Source: Chlamydiales bacterium (GTDB lineage: Bacteria > Chlamydiota > Chlamydiia > Chlamydiales > JACKPQ01). Taken from it: DNA of 64,000 bases. The stretch is taken from the NCBI GenBank assembly GCA_024233455.1, contig JACKPP010000001.1, positions 1 to 64,000 of the forward strand, read 5' to 3'. Each line of letters begins with the position of its first letter. Within the stretch, counting starts at the first letter, position 1. This document shows, in pieces, positions 24,230 to 33,962 of this stretch. The position numbers were made by a program, and so were the translations under genes. The notes under the pieces were generated by a model. That model was not told the origin of the DNA, searched no databases, and saw only the letters and a list, made by a program, of their open reading frames with translations.

Positions 24230-26506
24230 ATGAAATTTTTAGCAGCATTAACGCTTGGCACGCTTACTCTATCAGCTGCCGTTTCCACTCCCTCTCAAGC
24301 CATTATCAAACACCGCGAACACAATGGCATTGGCTATGACACTGGCTATACGACCCTGGAATTTTTCCTAGCATCGAAGTGGAAAAACGGATTCATGCCC
24401 TATGCCGATTTTCGCGGCCATGCATTGGATAATGGAACATTTGCCACCAACGCCGGCCTTGGCCTGCGCTACAACTGGTCTGACTATACCGTCGGAGGCA
24501 ACTTCTACTACGATTTTCGTGATGCTAAGAATATCCAACCTCATCAATTGGCTGGCGGTCTAGAGTTTCTCACCAATCGCTACGATATCCGCATCAATGG
24601 CTATGGACCGATAGCGGATACTACTACTGAAAAAACGGCTCAATTTGTCAAATTTAAAGGCCACAGCGCGATTTTTAAACGTCGACTAAAAGCTGCGCTA
24701 CCTATGATCGAGGGTGAGTACGGAATGCCCTTTGGATCTAGATGCGGTATCACTAATTTTTATGGAGCAATAGGTCCCTACTATCTCTTCGAAAAGAAAG
24801 TGAATGGGGTAAGGCTAGGTGATGCCCTCGGCGGACAGGCCCGCGTGATGCTCGATGTCATTCAGCGCTTTGGAGCTCAATTCAACTTCTCTTATGATAA
24901 AATCTACAAATGGGTCTTCCAAGGCACAGCAGGTATTTCCCTCCCGTTGGGAAGACGCGAAACCATCAGGCAAAGCAAAAACTTTTTGTGCCAAGCGCGC
25001 AATCAACTCCCTTACCGCAAAGAAATCATCCCGGTAGAATCTAAAAATAAACGCACCGTTAGCTCTGCCAATATCATCTTTGTAAGCAACACATCTAGCT
25101 CTAACGGCACTATTGAAAGCCCTTACCCTACAACGGCAATGGCCATGGCCAATTCAGCCCCAGGCGATATCATCTACATTTTCCCCGGCGATGGAACCAC
25201 AACCGGCTACGATACAGCACTGACGCTCCTACCCAACCAAACGCTTCAGGGATCAGGGGCCAAGCTTGATCTGGGTGGAGGGTTGATCGTTCCTCCTCAA
25301 ACGCCAAACCAACTTCCTCTGCTCACAAGTACCAGCAACACCATCACCGTTTCATCCAACTCGACAGTAAGAGGCCTTAATATCACTGGGACGACTTCTG
25401 CGATCAGACAAAATGACCCCACCGTTCCAACCGGCGGAACCAATCGCATCGAGTACAACTTCATTCATAACACTTCAACCGGAATGAATATTGGAAACAG
25501 CGCTCATTCGGTTAATTACATCATTAGTGAAAACGTCGTGGATCAAACAAATAATGGCGTTAGATTGATTGGAGCTGGTACAACTGCCAATAACCTACTT
25601 GCAGTCCTCTATAAAAACTCAGTGCAAAATAGCACAAACAGAGCCATTCTTCCTGAGGCCAATGGGGATACTCAGATGGGGCTAGCAGTGATTCACAACC
25701 AGATCGATGAGGCGGAAATAGGGCTGGAATTTATTTCCTCAGATGATGCCCTAGCTGGGGTTATCGCTAGCCGCAATCGATTTGCCAATGTTGAAAATAA
25801 TATAGTGTTTGAAAGTAATGACCAATCAGTTGCTACCTGCACTGCCAGATATAATTTAGCGGGCCAAGGCAGCTATTCGCAACGGGAATTACAAGTTTAT
25901 AGCAACGATACTTCCCAAATGACTGCCCGTTATATTCAAAACGCTCTGGGAACGCTGCGCGTTGAGCCTAAAAACACTTCCACAATGCATGTTCTGGCAC
26001 AAGGTAATCTCTTTATTGACACCCAAACGGCAGAAGCCATATTGATGATTAATATTGCTGCCGAAAATTTCTCTTTAACTGTCAATAATAACTATTTCGT
26101 TAATATTCCTGAAAATTGTATTTTTGACACTGGAAGTCTTAACGTCACAAATTCCTATGCCTACACCCTTCAAAATAACCGTTTTATCAATACCGCAAAC
26201 ACTCCCGTTGTTCTTATATCTAAAGTCTCAGGGGTGACTATGCAGACCCTGCTTGTAAATAATCTAATTTCTTCCCAATCTACTAATGCCATCGAGTTGC
26301 AAGGTGCAGGTGGAGATGTGTGCGCTAAGATCATTGGTAATCACGCCCCTGGACATAACTTTCGCTTTACTCAAACGAATCCCGCGGTATTCGACGTGCA
26401 AACGACAACGCCAGGATCGCCAGATGGCCTTAATACGATCAACAATTTTAACGCCGTAACCAGCTCGGGAACGATCAACTACGTCCCCTTTGGAACTTGT
26501 CCCTAA
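24230..26506 (+). CDS. Predicted inverse autotransporter with beta-helix passenger
   Basis: A 758-residue protein with an N-terminal signal peptide (about 24 residues ending S-Q-A). Residues about 30-250 alternate aromatic and glycine positions (Y-A-D-F-R-G-H, L-G-L-R-Y-N-W, G-G-N-F-Y-Y-D-F-R) like the beta-barrel of intimin/invasin inverse autotransporters. From about 285 onward the sequence is rich in Asn, Thr and Ser, with N-x-[IV]-x-x-N patterns and a G-x-I-x-S-P-Y-P-T start, as in right-handed parallel beta-helices. The order signal, barrel, passenger fits an inverse autotransporter surface adhesin. No C-terminal barrel is seen, which argues against a chlamydial Pmp. It lies 24 bases after lolD and may be part of that transcript. 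Confidence 0.65.
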   Translation: MKFLAALTLGTLTLSAAVSTPSQAIIKHREHNGIGYDTGYTTLEFFLASKWKNGFMPYADFRGHALDNGTFATNAGLGLRYNWSDYTVGGNFYYDFRDAKNIQPHQLAGGLEFLTNRYDIRINGYGPIADTTTEKTAQFVKFKGHSAIFKRRLKAALPMIEGEYGMPFGSRCGITNFYGAIGPYYLFEKKVNGVRLGDALGGQARVMLDVIQRFGAQFNFSYDKIYKWVFQGTAGISLPLGRRETIRQSKNFLCQARNQLPYRKEIIPVESKNKRTVSSANIIFVSNTSSSNGTIESPYPTTAMAMANSAPGDIIYIFPGDGTTTGYDTALTLLPNQTLQGSGAKLDLGGGLIVPPQTPNQLPLLTSTSNTITVSSNSTVRGLNITGTTSAIRQNDPTVPTGGTNRIEYNFIHNTSTGMNIGNSAHSVNYIISENVVDQTNNGVRLIGAGTTANNLLAVLYKNSVQNSTNRAILPEANGDTQMGLAVIHNQIDEAEIGLEFISSDDALAGVIASRNRFANVENNIVFESNDQSVATCTARYNLAGQGSYSQRELQVYSNDTSQMTARYIQNALGTLRVEPKNTSTMHVLAQGNLFIDTQTAEAILMINIAAENFSLTVNNNYFVNIPENCIFDTGSLNVTNSYAYTLQNNRFINTANTPVVLISKVSGVTMQTLLVNNLISSQSTNAIELQGAGGDVCAKIIGNHAPGHNFRFTQTNPAVFDVQTTTPGSPDGLNTINNFNAVTSSGTINYVPFGTCP

Positions 26507-26531
26507 TCCCTAATTTTGGCATAATGCACCT

Positions 26532-27845
26532 ATGCATATACTCATCGTTGGAACCGGTTACGTCGGTTTAGTCACAGGCGCCTGTTTTGCTGAAATGGGC
26601 CACAATGTCATCTGTCTAGACATTGATCAAATAAAAATTGAAAAATTGCAAGCGGGTCAAATTCCCATCTACGAGCCGGGGCTGGAAGATTTGGTCAAGC
26701 GGGGCACCAAAGCTGGTCGGCTGGCATTTACCAGCGACTACAAAAGCGGTGTTAGGGATTCAAATGTCTGCTTTATTTGCGTTCCAACACCTCCTGGTGA
26801 AGATGGCTCAGCGGATTTACAATACGTGCTAGCTGCTGCCAAATCGATTGCTGAGCACATGGATGGCTACCGTCTAATCGTAAACAAGTCCACCGTTCCT
26901 GTTGGCACAGCCGAGGCGGTTACAGCTGCTGTGCAAACCAACACCGATCACCCTTTTGAGGTGGTATCTAATCCTGAATTCCTGAAAGAAGGCTCGGCCA
27001 TATCCGATTGCATGAAACCCGATCGCGTAGTGATCGGTTGTGATTCGGAAAAAGCCACCCAAACCATGAAGGACCTCTATGCGCCTTTTATGGTCAGCCA
27101 TGACCGTTTAATTGTCATGGATGTGGTGTCTGCCGAAATGACTAAATACGCTGCCAATGCCATGCTAGCTACCCGCATCTCGTTTATGAACGAGCTCTCA
27201 CGGATTTGCGAAAAGGTCGGCGCCAATATCAATAACGTGCGTATTGGCATCGGATCGGATCAGCGTATCGGCTACCATTTTCTCTATCCCGGTGTGGGCT
27301 ATGGCGGCTCGTGCTTTCCTAAGGATATATGCGCGCTAAAAGCCAAAGCGGCTGAGGTGGGACTAGAAACACCCCTGCTAGATGCAGTTGACAGGGTCAA
27401 TGAAACCCAAAAAGAAATTCTGCCCCAAAAAATCCACGCCTATTTTGGCGATATGGAAGGCAAACACATTGCGATTTGGGGACTGGCGTTTAAACCCGAT
27501 ACCGACGACATTCGCCAAGCACCGGCTCTAAAACTCATCGAAAAACTGCTGGCAGCAGGGGCTAAGCTGCGCCTTTTCGACCCTGTGGCCATGGATAACG
27601 TCAAAAGCCATTTGGGTGAAAATGCCAACGTCCAATTTTGCACCAGCGAATATGAATGTGCAAGTGGCGCCGACGCCATCGCTTTAGTAACCGAGTGGAA
27701 ACAATTTCGTTTGCTCGATTTTGATCGCATACAAAAAGAGATGAAGGGTAAAGCTTTTTTTGACGGTCGCAATCAATACAAACCGCACGAGATGCGCAAA
27801 AAAGGGTTTGACTACCATGCCATTGGCATCCCTAACGCTCATTGA
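26532..27845 (+). CDS. ugd: UDP-glucose 6-dehydrogenase
   Basis: A 437-residue enzyme, full family length, converting UDP-glucose to UDP-glucuronate with two NAD+. The Rossmann start reads G-T-G-Y-V-G-L-V-T-G. The family signature N-P-E-F-L-K-E-G-S-A is present. The catalytic Cys lies in G-Y-G-G-S-C-F-P-K-D at about residue 260. The C-terminal NAD/UDP domain includes I-W-G-L-A-F-K-P-x-T-D-D. It lies 26 bases after the surface protein gene. UDP-glucuronate could feed envelope or surface polysaccharide. Confidence 0.95.
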   Translation: MHILIVGTGYVGLVTGACFAEMGHNVICLDIDQIKIEKLQAGQIPIYEPGLEDLVKRGTKAGRLAFTSDYKSGVRDSNVCFICVPTPPGEDGSADLQYVLAAAKSIAEHMDGYRLIVNKSTVPVGTAEAVTAAVQTNTDHPFEVVSNPEFLKEGSAISDCMKPDRVVIGCDSEKATQTMKDLYAPFMVSHDRLIVMDVVSAEMTKYAANAMLATRISFMNELSRICEKVGANINNVRIGIGSDQRIGYHFLYPGVGYGGSCFPKDICALKAKAAEVGLETPLLDAVDRVNETQKEILPQKIHAYFGDMEGKHIAIWGLAFKPDTDDIRQAPALKLIEKLLAAGAKLRLFDPVAMDNVKSHLGENANVQFCTSEYECASGADAIALVTEWKQFRLLDFDRIQKEMKGKAFFDGRNQYKPHEMRKKGFDYHAIGIPNAH

Positions 27846-28539
27846 TGAGTATCTAGATTCTTGCCTTCCCAAGGTGGAAAGCCTTCCCTTTTCCGCTGCC
27901 AGATATGCGCTGTTTTCAGGCGGAAAACGATTTCGACCCCAGCTTGTATTATCCATTTGTGGGGACAAGGGACTGGCAGCTGCAGCCAGCATTGAATGCT
28001 TGCACACCTATTCGCTCATTCACGATGACCTGCCTTGCATGGACGACGACGACCTACGCCGCGGCAAGCCCACGCTGCACAAAGCATTTGATGAGGCCCA
28101 AGCGCTGCTTGCAGGTGATTACTTGCAAACGCTCAGCTTTCAAATCCTAGCTGAAAGCCCCTATACCCAAACTGAAAAAATCGAGTTGATTCAAATCTTA
28201 AGCCAGGCGGCCACCGATATGGTCGTAGGACAAACCATTGATTTGAGCCAAAAGCCCCAAAATTTAACTGAATTAATCGCCATGCACGCAGGCAAAACCG
28301 GCGCTCTTATGCGAGCAAGCCTGCTTTTTGGCGCGTGTCTGATCGATTGTGATCGGGAAAAATTAAAAAAATGTGGAGAGGCGCTTGGCCTGGCCTATCA
28401 ACTCTTTGATGACATCAAAGATGGCGATCTTTTCTTACCCGAAAATGAAATGCAGGCACTAGCTGAGCACTTCAAGAACCAAGCGTTGGATCTATCCTCA
28501 GATCACTTTGAGTTACAAGATATCATTCAACTGCTATAA
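27817..28539 (+). CDS. ispA: Polyprenyl (farnesyl/geranylgeranyl) diphosphate synthase
   Basis: About 240 residues of the isoprenyl diphosphate synthase fold. G-G-K-R-x-R-P binds IPP. The first Asp-rich motif reads D-D-L-P-C-M-D-D-D-D-L-R-R-G-K and the second is D-D-I-K-D. It elongates allylic diphosphates with IPP from the DXS-dependent pathway (dxs is at 52165-53988). I chose ATG 27817, which overlaps the end of ugd by 29 bases and follows an AAAGGG. It is shorter than E. coli IspA (299 residues), trimmed mainly at the termini. Confidence 0.85.
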   Translation: MPLASLTLIDEYLDSCLPKVESLPFSAARYALFSGGKRFRPQLVLSICGDKGLAAAASIECLHTYSLIHDDLPCMDDDDLRRGKPTLHKAFDEAQALLAGDYLQTLSFQILAESPYTQTEKIELIQILSQAATDMVVGQTIDLSQKPQNLTELIAMHAGKTGALMRASLLFGACLIDCDREKLKKCGEALGLAYQLFDDIKDGDLFLPENEMQALAEHFKNQALDLSSDHFELQDIIQLL

Positions 28540-28546
28540 GTTATCT

Positions 28547-29068
28547 ATGGTCCCTAAACTTGCGGTTGTTTTCTTTCTATCCCTTTTTTGCGCTCTATTG
28601 GGCCCGGTCGTTTTGCCATCAATGCGCCTCTTGGCATTTGCGCCTTTTTTGGTTATTTTGTACACGCGTTTGACCCTCATTCAATGCCTTTATTGCGCTT
28701 TTGGATGTGGATTGTTAATTGACCTGCTCTCATCTAGTATGCAGCTGGGCACCCATGCTCTCAATTACGTCTTAATCACCCTTTTGCTTTTTCGCATTCG
28801 CCGTTTTTTCTTTGCCCACAAACCCGTGGCCTTGGCGCTTTTTACCGCCCTATTTTCGCTCTTGTCCTGCTGCATGCAGCTGATCATCATGGCCTTTTAC
28901 GACCAGCATATCCCCTTTGGTCTGGCCGGATTTTTGTCGGACTTTGTGATAATGCCAATTGCTGATGGCATTTACGCCTTCATTGGCTATACCTGCCCAA
29001 TTTATGGTTATCGCTGGTTGCGTAAATTCCTGAAAAAGATAAAAATAGCATCATATGCAACAAAATGA
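28547..29068 (+). CDS. Putative MreD-like membrane protein
   Basis: About 173 residues with five or six hydrophobic spans. The segment A-P-F-L-V-I-L-Y followed by G-L-L-I-D-L-L-S-S and L-G-x-H-A-L resembles MreD, the rod-complex membrane subunit, which has the same length and topology. The match is modest, so an unrelated small membrane protein is possible. The ATG at 28547 lies 7 bases after ispA, and the 3' end overlaps folD by 14 bases, so it is in the same operon. Confidence 0.5.
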   Translation: MVPKLAVVFFLSLFCALLGPVVLPSMRLLAFAPFLVILYTRLTLIQCLYCAFGCGLLIDLLSSSMQLGTHALNYVLITLLLFRIRRFFFAHKPVALALFTALFSLLSCCMQLIIMAFYDQHIPFGLAGFLSDFVIMPIADGIYAFIGYTCPIYGYRWLRKFLKKIKIASYATK

Positions 29069-29906
29069 AAAAATCATAGATGGCAGGGCGGTCGCCAAAC
29101 AAATCCGGCTGAAGCTAAAAGAAAAAATTACCGCACTAGGTGGGCGCAGACCCGGTCTGGCATTTATATTAATTGGCAATGATGAGGCCTCTAAAGCTTA
29201 TGTACGCATGAAAAAAAAGGGGTGTGAAGAAGTGGGTATCTTATCCCATGTCCTAACCCTTTCGGCAAAAATTTCAGAAAGCGAGCTGCTAGCAGAAATT
29301 GATCATTTAAATACCGCCAAAGAAATCGATGGCATTTTAGTGCAGCAGCCACTACCTCAACACATCAATACCGAAAAAATTGTGGAAGCAATTGACCCCA
29401 AAAAAGATGTCGACGGTTTTCACCCCATCAATATGGGTAAATTACTGCTGGGACACACCGATGGGATCGTTCCTTGTACACCCCTTGGGATCATAAAACT
29501 TTTGCGGGCCTACAAAGTCCCCACCGATGGAAAAGAAGTGGTGATTGTGGGCCGTAGCAACATCGTGGGAAAACCGCTTGCTGCCTTGCTGTGCCAAAAA
29601 CAACCTTGGGCCAATAGCACCGTGACTTTAGCCCATAGCCATACCAAAAATCTAGCTCAGGTGACAGCTAGAGCAGATATTCTCATTACCGCGCTGGGAA
29701 GTCCCGGTGCTATTACCGCAAATATGGTCAAAACGGGCGCAGTTGTCATCGACGTCGGCATGAATCGCACTCCTGATGCATTGACTGGAGATGTTGTCTT
29801 TGATGAAGTTCTACCCATAGCATCGCTTATCACTCCCGTGCCGGGGGGAGTGGGACCCATGACCATTGCCATGCTGCTTGCAAACACCCTCAAGGCGTAC
29901 CGATGA
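29055..29906 (+). CDS. folD: Bifunctional methylenetetrahydrofolate dehydrogenase/cyclohydrolase
   Basis: A 283-residue FolD. The catalytic Tyr/Lys region reads A-Y-V-R-M-K-K-K-G. Folate-binding motifs are D-G-I-L-V-Q-Q-P-L-P and P-V-P-G-G-V-G-P-M-T. The NADP site is V-G-R-S-N-I-V-G-K-P. It interconverts methylene-, methenyl- and formyl-tetrahydrofolate in the cytoplasm. It overlaps the preceding membrane protein gene and, by 4 bases, apbE; the folD-apbE pairing is also found in Chlamydia. Confidence 0.95.
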   Translation: MQQNEKIIDGRAVAKQIRLKLKEKITALGGRRPGLAFILIGNDEASKAYVRMKKKGCEEVGILSHVLTLSAKISESELLAEIDHLNTAKEIDGILVQQPLPQHINTEKIVEAIDPKKDVDGFHPINMGKLLLGHTDGIVPCTPLGIIKLLRAYKVPTDGKEVVIVGRSNIVGKPLAALLCQKQPWANSTVTLAHSHTKNLAQVTARADILITALGSPGAITANMVKTGAVVIDVGMNRTPDALTGDVVFDEVLPIASLITPVPGGVGPMTIAMLLANTLKAYR

Positions 29907-30772
29907 GGTACCTGCTGTGCCTTTTGCTGCTTTGCGCCTGCCAAAAGTCGGTTCCTCTTAGCCACTTTGCCGGCACAGCCTTTAAGATTCCCTACCACAT
30001 CCAAATCGGACACCAGCTATCCGATGAAGAAAAAGAAATCGCTTGTCATGCGATTGAAGAAGTCTTCACTTTGATCGATACCACCTTCAATCACTGGAAT
30101 CCACATTCAGAAATCTCCCGATTTAACGACTGCTCTGAAAATACTCCCTTTACCTCCTCTCTTTATCTCACACATCTATTGAAACTGTCCCAAACCATTT
30201 CAGACATCACCCAAAACCGCTTTGACCCCACAATCGGGGTGCTAACCCACGCCTTAAAAACGGATCAGCAGATCGACGGACCCTGCGGCATCAACCACCT
30301 TAAAATTGAAGATACCCATCTCATCAAAACCACCCCCTTGAGAATCGATCTTGATGGGATCTCCAAGGGGCACGCAATCGATTTACTCATTCAAAAATTA
30401 GCCTCACTAAAACATAAAAATATCTATGTCGAATGGGGTGGAGAGATGCGAGCTATCGGCGGTCATCCATCTGGCAGACCCTGGCGCGTTCTTATTCGAG
30501 GTGCTGAAGAAACGCAAATTGATCTTACCGACTGTGCAGTAGCCACAAGCGGCGATCAACTACAACAGTATGGGGACTTCACTCACATCATCGATCCCCA
30601 GACCAAAAAAGCACTGCCTACACGCGGCCATAGCATCACGGTTAAAGCACCTTCTGCAGCACTTGCTGATGGCTTAGCTACAGCACTTATGTTATATACA
30701 GCAGATGAGATAAAAGAGTTAAAACACAATCTACCTAACATAGAGGTTTGGAATGAAAACGGTATTCTTTGA
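29903..30772 (+). CDS. apbE: FAD:protein FMN transferase lipoprotein
   Basis: A 289-residue ApbE. The N-terminus is a lipoprotein signal with lipobox L-L-C-A-C at about residues 10-14. Key segments are N-H-W-N-P-H-S-E-I-S-R-F-N, F-D-P-T-I-G, D-L-D-G-I-S-K-G-H-A-I-D and T-S-G-D-Q (Mg2+ and flavin site). It attaches FMN covalently to threonine of target proteins. In Chlamydiae the expected targets are NqrB/NqrC of the sodium-pumping NADH dehydrogenase. The gene overlaps folD by 4 bases and the following HAD gene by 20. Confidence 0.92.
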   Translation: MRYLLCLLLLCACQKSVPLSHFAGTAFKIPYHIQIGHQLSDEEKEIACHAIEEVFTLIDTTFNHWNPHSEISRFNDCSENTPFTSSLYLTHLLKLSQTISDITQNRFDPTIGVLTHALKTDQQIDGPCGINHLKIEDTHLIKTTPLRIDLDGISKGHAIDLLIQKLASLKHKNIYVEWGGEMRAIGGHPSGRPWRVLIRGAEETQIDLTDCAVATSGDQLQQYGDFTHIIDPQTKKALPTRGHSITVKAPSAALADGLATALMLYTADEIKELKHNLPNIEVWNENGIL

Positions 30773-31355
30773 TTTAGGCGGAGTTCTCATTGACTTTAGC
30801 CATGAAAAAATGTGCGCTCAGCTGGCAAAAGTTGCTGGTATCCCTGAAGAGACCATTCAAAAAATCTTCTTCGAAGACAAAATTCAAGACCTTTACGAAA
30901 AAGGGCTTATTGATAGCCAATACTTACACTTTAAGCTCAGTCAAGTAGCTAAAAAACAACTCGATTTTCACGATGTAATGCTTGCCATATCCAAAATTTT
31001 CAACCCCATACCTAAAACCATCGAGCTATTAGACGCCCTAAAAGTACGGGGCACACGGCTGGTGTTGCTCTCCAACACCTGTGAGGCCCATTTTGACTAC
31101 GCCAAAAAAACCTATCCCTTCCTGCGCAAATTCGATGCTTACTTGCTATCTTACAAAGTAGCGTTGCGAAAACCCGATCCCAAAATATTCTCCATGGCCT
31201 TAACCATGACCAAATCCAGTCCTCTCGATTGTCTCTACGTCGACGATGTGCAAAACCACACCATCGCAGCAGAAAAATTAGGGTTGCCCTCACATCACTA
31301 CACCGGTACAGACACCTTGGTCAAAGAGCTTAAAGCCAGACAATTTTTAACATAA
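30753..31355 (+). CDS. HAD-superfamily hydrolase
   Basis: A 200-residue haloacid dehalogenase-like phosphatase of the YihX type. Motif I reads F-F-D-L-G-G-V-L, with Gly where many HADs have the second Asp, as in YihX relatives. Motif II is L-S-N-T, motif III is R-K-P-D-P-K-I-F, and motif IV is Y-V-D-D. A helical cap separates motifs I and II. The substrate is probably a small phosphorylated metabolite and cannot be read from sequence. It starts inside the end of apbE, so it shares that transcript. Confidence 0.85.
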   Translation: MKTVFFDLGGVLIDFSHEKMCAQLAKVAGIPEETIQKIFFEDKIQDLYEKGLIDSQYLHFKLSQVAKKQLDFHDVMLAISKIFNPIPKTIELLDALKVRGTRLVLLSNTCEAHFDYAKKTYPFLRKFDAYLLSYKVALRKPDPKIFSMALTMTKSSPLDCLYVDDVQNHTIAAEKLGLPSHHYTGTDTLVKELKARQFLT

Positions 31356-32021
31356 TTAAAACGAAGAACCCGGCTGGGTCAAAAAAGCCAGCTCTTCGGG
31401 AGTAGATTGCCGATTTAGCACCGCATTACGGTGAGGATAACGGCCAAATTTTTCGATAATGTTACGGTGTCTTACGGCGTAATCATAAAAACTCTTCAGC
31501 ATCGTATCAGAAGGAAATTCCTCAGATAGCGCTTTAAAAAGCACCACTGATTGATTTTGCACAGCTAAATCCTCGGAATGCTCAAATGGCATATAGAAAA
31601 AAGCTCGCTGCTGAGGAGACAACATCTTATCCGATCCATCTGCCACACCTTTTTGGGCGATCTGTAATGCTAAAACATCAAAAGCAAATGCTTGTGGAGA
31701 ATTGCGATAGAGATTGCGTGAGAACTGATCGAAGAGGAGAATCAGGGCTAGTTGTTTTTTAGGCTCAGCTGGCACGATCACATTCTGAGCTCCAGTGTAG
31801 GTACGCAGCAAATCTCCAAAATTCTTTTCAATAGACGCATCAAATGCGGCATCTTTAACAAACCAATTTCGAGGAATACACTCCTGATTAAACCAAAAGT
31901 CTATAATTTTATTTTCAGACAAAGAGATAGACTGGTGATGACAGCTGGCTGGTCGATTCAAACATGGGCTTACTGACAACCCAAACATCCCAATAACAGC
32001 TACTAATAATTTTAAAAACAT
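31356..32021 (-). CDS. DUF924-family protein
   Basis: A 221-residue protein matching the DUF924 helical (TPR-like) family: I-I-D-F-W-F near the start, L-A-L-I-L-L-F-D-Q-F-S-R-N-L-Y-R, then F-Y-M-P-F-E-H-S-E and R-H-R-N-I-I-x-x-F-G-R-Y-P-H-R-N. Function in the family is unknown. An N-terminal stretch of about 35 residues begins hydrophobic (M-F-L-K-L-L-V-A-V-I-G) and could be a signal peptide, which is unusual for the family. It is convergent with the HAD gene, with no gap between their stops. Confidence 0.85.
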   Translation of the reverse strand: MFLKLLVAVIGMFGLSVSPCLNRPASCHHQSISLSENKIIDFWFNQECIPRNWFVKDAAFDASIEKNFGDLLRTYTGAQNVIVPAEPKKQLALILLFDQFSRNLYRNSPQAFAFDVLALQIAQKGVADGSDKMLSPQQRAFFYMPFEHSEDLAVQNQSVVLFKALSEEFPSDTMLKSFYDYAVRHRNIIEKFGRYPHRNAVLNRQSTPEELAFLTQPGSSF

Positions 32022-32093
32022 GCTCTTACCTATGTTAGATAACTAAAAATTTTGTTTCTGGTAAAAGCCTAACCTATCTGTTATTATCATGGA

Positions 32094-33959
32094 ATGAAAA
32101 TTCTTGGCATCATCCACACCCACCCTCGAGGTTTTGGATTCGTTACCCCTGACAATCCCGATGAGTGTTCTGGAACTGTTTTTATTCCTGCACAATACAC
32201 CGAAGGAGCCGTTCAAGGTGACCATGTGGAAATAGAGCTGGCAGATAAACCGATGAAGCCCGAGCGGGGGCCTGAGGGCAAAGTCCTGCGCGTTCTTGAG
32301 CGGGGCCGCAGCCAAATCACCGGGGTGATCGTCGATAAAGCTGATAAAAACCAATTCATCCTCTATTCTCCCCTTCTCGGCCCAGAAAAAGACATCTTTG
32401 TTACCGGCAAAAAACTGGCCATTGGCCAGCGAGTCACAGTTAAAATAACCAATTGGGATGACCTAACCGGCAAAGTAGAGACGATCTTGGGCACGATGGA
32501 TGACCCTAAACTCGACGTCAAATGCGCCATCTTAGAATACGAGCTAGACCCAACATTCTCCCCAAAAGCGGTAGAAGAAGCCAAAAGCTTTGGCAAAACC
32601 GTCGACAACATCAAAGACCGGGTTGACTTTACTAACTGGGAAATCATCACTATCGACCCTGAAACTGCCCGCGATTTTGACGATGCGCTCTCATTAACCA
32701 TCGATGAAAAAAAACATTTTCACCTAGGTGTGCACATTGCTGATGTCTCCCATTACGTACGCCCTGGAACCACTTTAGATGCCATCGCCTCCAAACGCTG
32801 TAACTCCACCTACTTTCCGGGCACTTGCTTACCTATGATTCCTGAAGAACTCTCTAATGAACTCTGCTCCCTTAAAGAAGGCGTTGTGAGACTCACATCA
32901 ACCGTTCTCATGGAATTTACCCCTGATGGGACCCTCATCAACTACGAGATTGTCAAAGGAGCCATTAAAAGCCAAAAACGCTTTACCTACGAAGAGGCCA
33001 AACGCGTTTTAGATGGTGAAGAAACCAGCCAACACCAGCCCCTACTCAAAAACATGGTCACTCTATGTGAGCTTCTCAAGGGCAAACGACGTGAGCGGGG
33101 CAGCGTGGACTTGTCCCTGCCTGAAACTGTCATGAAAGTGGATAAAGCAGGCAAACCCATTGGTTTTCGCGTTGTTCAATACGACATCACCCACCAACTC
33201 GTTGAAGAATTTATGCTAAAGGCCAACGAAATGGTGGCTACACACCTTTCTAAAACCGTACCCAGCTCGGTCTACCGCGTGCACCAAGCGCCGACAGCTG
33301 AAGACCAAAAAAGCTTTTTCGACCTAGCCCGCCTTCTCGGATTTAAACTCTCCAAAGAGCCGACCGTGCAAGAGATCCAAGAACTCTTTGAAAAAGCCAA
33401 AACGACTCCCCACGCCCAGCAGCTGTCGATCAGCTTCATCAAGAGCATGAAACTTGCCATGTACTCGCCCGATAATGTGGGCCACTTTGGCCTTAGTCTG
33501 GAACACTACACCCACTTTACCAGCCCCATAAGACGCTACCCTGACCTTGTCATCCACCGCCTGCTTTTTGAAAAACCCGATCCTAAAACCTCGCTAGAAA
33601 AAATCTGTCTTTGCTGTTCAGACGCTGAGCGGGCCAGCTCCAAAGCAGAAAATCGCGTCCTCCACCTGAAAAAACTGCGCTACCTACTGGAACTTGAAGA
33701 AACCTCTAAAACCGAGCCTATCTACGATGCTAGCATTACTAACATCCTGCACTTTGGCTTCACCTTTGACATCACCGACTTTGGCATGGAAGGGCTCATC
33801 CGCCTAGCGGAGTTACCACACTATTACAACTACGACGCCAAACGGCAACTGCTGCAAACGGATTCTGGCCACAAACGCCTTTGCCTGGGCGATAAAATCA
33901 AAGTCAAAGTCGACGGGATTAACCTTCCTGCTGCCGAAGTCTTTTGGAAATTAATTTAG
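32094..33959 (+). CDS. rnr: Ribonuclease R / RNase II-family exoribonuclease
   Basis: A 621-residue 3'-5' exoribonuclease. It has an N-terminal cold-shock-like domain (G-F-G-F-V-T-P-D), a second OB domain, then the RNB catalytic domain with I-D-P-E-T-A-R-D-F-D-D-A-L-S (the metal-binding Asp cluster). Later come Y-R-V-H, H-Y-T-H-F-T-S-P-I-R-R-Y-P-D and a C-terminal S1-like domain. It is shorter than E. coli RNase R (813), lacking the N-terminal HTH and basic tail, as in other Chlamydiae. The stop TAG at 33957-33959 lies in the target duplication of the MITE that follows. Confidence 0.92.
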   Translation: MKILGIIHTHPRGFGFVTPDNPDECSGTVFIPAQYTEGAVQGDHVEIELADKPMKPERGPEGKVLRVLERGRSQITGVIVDKADKNQFILYSPLLGPEKDIFVTGKKLAIGQRVTVKITNWDDLTGKVETILGTMDDPKLDVKCAILEYELDPTFSPKAVEEAKSFGKTVDNIKDRVDFTNWEIITIDPETARDFDDALSLTIDEKKHFHLGVHIADVSHYVRPGTTLDAIASKRCNSTYFPGTCLPMIPEELSNELCSLKEGVVRLTSTVLMEFTPDGTLINYEIVKGAIKSQKRFTYEEAKRVLDGEETSQHQPLLKNMVTLCELLKGKRRERGSVDLSLPETVMKVDKAGKPIGFRVVQYDITHQLVEEFMLKANEMVATHLSKTVPSSVYRVHQAPTAEDQKSFFDLARLLGFKLSKEPTVQEIQELFEKAKTTPHAQQLSISFIKSMKLAMYSPDNVGHFGLSLEHYTHFTSPIRRYPDLVIHRLLFEKPDPKTSLEKICLCCSDAERASSKAENRVLHLKKLRYLLELEETSKTEPIYDASITNILHFGFTFDITDFGMEGLIRLAELPHYYNYDAKRQLLQTDSGHKRLCLGDKIKVKVDGINLPAAEVFWKLI

Positions 33960-33962
33960 GTA

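Noticed and set aside
24230..26506. Chlamydial polymorphic membrane protein (Pmp)
   Set aside because: The GGAI/FxxN repeat density and a C-terminal autotransporter barrel are missing; the barrel-like part is N-terminal.
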